Positions 4,690 to 6,909 of a DNA stretch of 6,909 nucleotides are shown one piece after another. A program made the position numbers and the translations under genes. The DNA comes from Microbacteriaceae bacterium UBA1487 (GTDB lineage Bacteria; Actinomycetota; Actinomycetes; Actinomycetales; Microbacteriaceae): the NCBI GenBank assembly GCA_002325245.1, contig DCRR01000024.1:14053-20961 (forward strand). The letters are read 5' to 3'. The notes below the pieces were generated by a model. That model saw nothing but the letters and a program-made list of their open reading frames with translations, ran no database searches and was not told the DNA's origin. How positions within the stretch are numbered: position 1 is the first letter of the stretch; each line of letters opens with the position of its first letter.

Positions 4690-5715
4690 CTAGCGGGCGG
4701 CGGAGCCGTCGGTGTAGTCGGCGTCCTGCTGCTTCCACGCGAAGAGGGCGCGGAGGTCCTTGCCGGTCTTCTCGATCGAGTGCTGGGCACCCTTCTCGCG
4801 CAGCGCCATGAACTCGGGCGCGCCGGCGTCCTGGTCGTCGATGAAGCGCTTTGCGAACGCACCGGACTGGATGTCGGCGAGAACGGCCTGCATGTTCTCC
4901 TTGACGCTCGGGTCGATGACGCGCGGGCCGGAGACGTAGTCGCCGTACTCAGCCGTGTCGGAGACCGACCAGCGCTGCTTGGCGATGCCGCCCTCCCACA
5001 TCAGGTCGACGATGAGCTTCAGCTCGTGAAGCACCTCGAAGTAGGCGATCTCGGGCTGGTAGCCCGCCTCGACGAGGGTCTCGAAGCCGTACTGCACGAG
5101 CTGCGAGGTGCCGCCGCAGAGCACGGCCTGCTCGCCGAACAGGTCCGACTCGGTCTCCTCGGTGAAGGTCGTCTTGATGACGCCGGCGCGGGTGCCGCCG
5201 ATCGCCTTCGCGTACGACTTCGCGAGGTCCCAGGCCGAGCCCGAGGCGTCATTCTCGACCGCGATGATGTCCGGGATGCCACGGCCGGCGACGTACTCGC
5301 GACGCACCGTGTGGCCCGGGGCCTTCGGGGCGATAAGGATGACGTCGACGTCGGCCGGCGCCTCGATGTAGCCGAAGCGGATGTTGAAGCCGTGCGCGAA
5401 GGCGAGAGTCTTGCCCGCGGTCAGCTTGTCCTTGATGCTCTCGTTGTAGATCGCGCGCTGGTGCTGGTCCGGCGCGAGGATCATGATGACGTCGGCCCAC
5501 TCGGCGGCGTCGGCGACGCTGAGCACCTCGAAGCCCTCTTCGGTGGCCTTCGCGGTCGACTTCGAGCCGTCCTTCAGACCGATCTTGACCTCGACACCCG
5601 AATCGCGGAGGTTCATCGCGTGGGCGTGGCCCTGCGATCCGTAGCCGACGATCGCGACCTTCTTGCCCTGGATGAGGGAGAGGTCGGCGTCCTTGTCGTA
5701 GTAGAGCTCTGCCAT
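4690..5715 (-). CDS. ilvC: Ketol-acid reductoisomerase (class I, NADPH-type)
   Basis: IlvC is the second enzyme of valine/isoleucine synthesis. It isomerises and reduces acetolactate or acetohydroxybutyrate with Mg2+ and NADPH. The 341-aa product is the usual short class I length. The N-terminal Rossmann domain shows VAIVGYGSQGHAHAMNL (20-36). The beta2 loop GLKDGSKS (46-53), with its serines, fits a preference for NADPH. FAHGFNI (106-112) contains the conserved H108. The knotted helical domain gives the Mg2+ ligands D191 and E195 (ESDLFGEQ) and E227 and E231 (FEVLHELKLIVDLM), plus SVSDTAEYGDY (250-260) with the substrate-binding S252. It follows ilvN on the same strand after a 123-bp gap filled by two hairpin repeats. 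The ATG has only a purine-rich AAGAAGAAAGAG stretch upstream, not a consensus Shine-Dalgarno. The stop is followed by strong palindromes. Confidence 0.98.
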   Translation of the reverse strand: MAELYYDKDADLSLIQGKKVAIVGYGSQGHAHAMNLRDSGVEVKIGLKDGSKSTAKATEEGFEVLSVADAAEWADVIMILAPDQHQRAIYNESIKDKLTAGKTLAFAHGFNIRFGYIEAPADVDVILIAPKAPGHTVRREYVAGRGIPDIIAVENDASGSAWDLAKSYAKAIGGTRAGVIKTTFTEETESDLFGEQAVLCGGTSQLVQYGFETLVEAGYQPEIAYFEVLHELKLIVDLMWEGGIAKQRWSVSDTAEYGDYVSGPRVIDPSVKENMQAVLADIQSGAFAKRFIDDQDAGAPEFMALREKGAQHSIEKTGKDLRALFAWKQQDADYTDGSAAR

Positions 5716-5741
5716 GAGGGGGTTTCTCTTTCTTCTTGTGT

Positions 5742-5777
5742 GGGTCGAGCAGCCCGCGAGCGGGCGTATCGGAACCC
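5742..5777 (+). repeat. Hairpin repeat copy 1 (GGTCGAGCAG-stem-GTATCGGAACCC)
   Basis: Outer bases GGGT (5742-5745) and ACCC (5774-5777) pair, as do inner arms GCCCGC (5752-5757) and GCGGGC (5760-5765) around a GA loop. The conserved flanks GGTCGAGCAG and CGTATCGGAACC match copy 2 in the opposite orientation. The shape is REP-like: conserved ends with a variable inner stem. From memory, repeats with ends GGTTGAGTAG and CGTATCGAAACC are common between genes in actinobacterial genomes. Confidence 0.75.
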
Positions 5778-5789
5778 GTCGTACGGGGT

Positions 5790-5830
5790 GCTGGTTTCGA
5801 TATGCGGCCTTCGGCCGCTACTCAACCAGC
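5790..5830 (-). repeat. Hairpin repeat copy 2 (GGTTGAGTAG-stem-CATATCGAAACC)
   Basis: On the + strand the outer arms GCTGGTT (5790-5796) and AACCAGC (5824-5830) pair, and the inner arms GCGGCC (5804-5809) and GGCCGC (5813-5818) pair around TTC. It is inverted relative to copy 1 with 12 bp between them, a head-to-head pair like E. coli BIMEs. It lies 8 bp after the ilvN stop (complement of 5839-5841). Confidence 0.78.
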
Positions 5831-5838
5831 GGGTTTGT

Positions 5839-6348
5839 TCAGTTCTTGAGGACTCGCTCGCTGATGCTCTTCGCACCGCGACCGATTGCGAGGAGGCCCG
5901 ACTGCGCGAGCTCCTTGATCCCGTAGGGCTCGAGCACGCGCAGGAAGGCCTGCACCTTGCCCGAGTCGCCCGTGACCTCGATCACGAGCGCATCCGGTGC
6001 CACGTCGACGACGCGCGCGCGGAACAGGTTCACCGCCTCGAGGATCTGCGAGCGGGTCGTGTTGTCGACGCGCACCTTGATCAGCAGGTGCTCGCGCTCG
6101 ACCGCCTGCGTCGGGTCGAGCTCGACGATCTTGACCACGTTGATCAGCTTGTTCAGCTGCTTGGTGACCTGCTCCAGCGGAAGGGCGTCCACATCCACCA
6201 CGACGGTGATGCGGCTGAGGCCCTCCAGCTCGGAGTGGCCGACCGCGAGCGACTCGATGTTGAAGCCGCGGCGGGCGAACAGGCCGGCGACGCGGGTCAG
6301 CAGACCGGGCTTGTCTTCGACGAGCAGGGAGAGAACGTGACGCGACAT
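5839..6348 (-). CDS. ilvN: Acetolactate synthase regulatory (small) subunit
   Basis: This subunit activates the IlvB catalytic subunit and gives feedback inhibition by valine. The 169-aa length is normal for the actinobacterial type. The N-terminal ACT domain (about 3-76) starts HVLSLLVEDKPGLLTRVAGL and includes RRGFNIESLAVG (26-37). G15 and N30 correspond to the valine-site Gly14 and Asn29 of E. coli IlvH, so valine inhibition is expected. The C-terminal ALS_ss domain (about 82-165) contains REHLLIKVRV and VIEVTGDSGKV and ends AIGRGAKSISERVLKN. The ATG at 6348 is three bases after the ilvB stop and is served by a very strong GGAGGAGG-type site within the last codons of ilvB. ilvC follows after the repeat-filled gap. 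Confidence 0.97.
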   Translation of the reverse strand: MSRHVLSLLVEDKPGLLTRVAGLFARRGFNIESLAVGHSELEGLSRITVVVDVDALPLEQVTKQLNKLINVVKIVELDPTQAVEREHLLIKVRVDNTTRSQILEAVNLFRARVVDVAPDALVIEVTGDSGKVQAFLRVLEPYGIKELAQSGLLAIGRGAKSISERVLKN

Positions 6349-6351
6349 GGC

Positions 6352-6909
6352 TTACTCCTCCTCCCACTCGGGAGCGTGATCTCGGGCGTACTGCACTTGC
6401 GAGTTGCCGACGCCCTGCGGGACCATCGGCCACACCATCGCGTCGCGGCTGACCACGAAGTCGATGACGACGGGGCGGTCGTTGGTCTCGATCGCGAGCT
6501 TGATCGCTGCGTCGACCTCTTCAGGCTTCGTGACGCGGATGCCCAGGGCACCGTACGCCTCGGCGAGCTTCACGAAATCGGGCACCATGCGGGTCTGCTC
6601 GGTGGCCGAGGTCGAGCCGGTGTTGAGGTCGGTGAACGAGTGGCGGCCGTCGTAGAACAGCGTCTGCCACTGGCGCACCATGCCGAGGCTCGAGTTGTTG
6701 ATGATCGCGACCTTGATCGGGATGTCGTTGATCGTGCAGGTGGCGAGCTCCTGATTGGTCATCTGGAAGCACCCGTCGCCGTCGATCGCCCACACCAGGC
6801 GGTCGGGCTGGGCCACCTTGGCGCCCATCGCGGCGGGCACCGAGTAGCCCATCGTTCCGGCGCCGCCGGAGTTCAGCCACGACATGGGCCGCTCGTACTT
6901 GATGAACTG
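6352..6909 (-). CDS. ilvB: Acetolactate synthase catalytic (large) subunit, C-terminal part only
   Basis: The window holds the last 185 codons; the frame is open through the right edge (QFIKYERPMSWLNSGG), so the start lies beyond it. The enzyme condenses pyruvate with pyruvate or 2-ketobutyrate using ThDP, the first committed step of branched-chain amino acid synthesis. Visible is the C-terminal ThDP-binding domain: GGAGTMGYSVPAAMGA, then the ThDP/Mg2+ motif from IDGDG through to IINNSS. GMVRQWQTLFYDGRHSF follows, in which the Trp corresponds to plant AHAS Trp574, the classical herbicide-site residue. Near the C-terminus is MVWPMVPQGVGNSQV. The stop is 3 bp from the ilvN start, and the final glutamate codons double as the ilvN ribosome binding site. 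AHAS is chosen over other ThDP enzymes because of these motifs and the ilvN-ilvC neighbours. Confidence 0.97.
   Translation of the reverse strand, partial: QFIKYERPMSWLNSGGAGTMGYSVPAAMGAKVAQPDRLVWAIDGDGCFQMTNQELATCTINDIPIKVAIINNSSLGMVRQWQTLFYDGRHSFTDLNTGSTSATEQTRMVPDFVKLAEAYGALGIRVTKPEEVDAAIKLAIETNDRPVVIDFVVSRDAMVWPMVPQGVGNSQVQYARDHAPEWEEE
6355..6365 (-). promoter_or_regulatory. Shine-Dalgarno of ilvN embedded in the ilvB C-terminal codons
   Basis: On the - strand this reads GGGAGGAGGAG. It is both the ilvN ribosome binding site (GGAGG eight bases before the ATG at 6348) and the codons for the final glutamates of ilvB (WEEE-stop). It supports this ilvN start and a single ilvBN transcript. 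Confidence 0.8.

Noticed and set aside
4412..4862. Several short open frames across the convergent gap (66-105 aa, both strands)
   Set aside because: They read through the palindromes and direct repeats; their recurring peptides (such as RECRARHSLAS) reflect the repeat DNA and not real proteins.
5716..5838. Attenuator or T-box leader controlling ilvC
   Set aside because: No leader peptide rich in Val/Leu/Ile codons and no T-box features; the hairpins are explained by a repeat family. A regulatory leader would be expected upstream of ilvB, outside the window.

Overview
The window is high-GC DNA (strong G/C at third codon positions). Protein sequences and gene order point to an actinobacterium, most likely a member of the Microbacteriaceae; this is judged from protein style and intergenic repeats, without any database search. 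It is dense, ordinary chromosomal coding sequence with nine genes, two of them cut by the window edges. No intergenic gap exceeds 214 bp.

Positions 3-4475 form a molybdenum cofactor (Moco) island. On the + strand lie the C-terminal MogA/MoaB-type domain of a gene that starts before the window, then moaE, then a short-chain dehydrogenase-like gene whose catalytic Tyr and Lys appear to be absent. On the - strand, converging on these, lie moaA and moaD with a 4-bp overlap. Divergent from moaA across an 88-bp gap, with a well-formed promoter and Shine-Dalgarno sequence, is a two-gene unit: a small cytosolic sulfite-oxidase-fold molybdopterin enzyme and an FAD/NAD(P)H ferredoxin-reductase-like flavoprotein. 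The reading is that MoaA, MoaD, MoaE and Mog build the cofactor (MoaC is probably fused upstream of Mog), the molybdoenzyme uses it, and the flavoprotein is its likely electron partner. The substrate is unknown.

Positions 4476-4689 are a convergent intergenic region holding several strong dyads. The most striking are a perfect 40-bp palindrome, a 40-bp direct repeat with copies exactly 120 bp apart, and three copies of a GGGATGCATCCC-type palindrome.

Positions 4690-6909 are the branched-chain amino acid operon on the - strand: the end of ilvB (acetolactate synthase catalytic subunit), ilvN (regulatory subunit) and ilvC (ketol-acid reductoisomerase). The 123-bp ilvN-ilvC gap carries two oppositely oriented copies of a hairpin repeat of the form GGTTGAGTAG-stem-CGTATCGAAACC. 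A third, diverged copy seems to lie at the left edge of the window, inside the open reading frame upstream of the Mog domain.

No RNA genes, CRISPR arrays, insertion sequences or phage genes are visible. The most unusual items are the repeat copy in a coding frame, the SDR without its active-site pair, the compact molybdoenzyme-flavoprotein pair, and the palindrome cluster.
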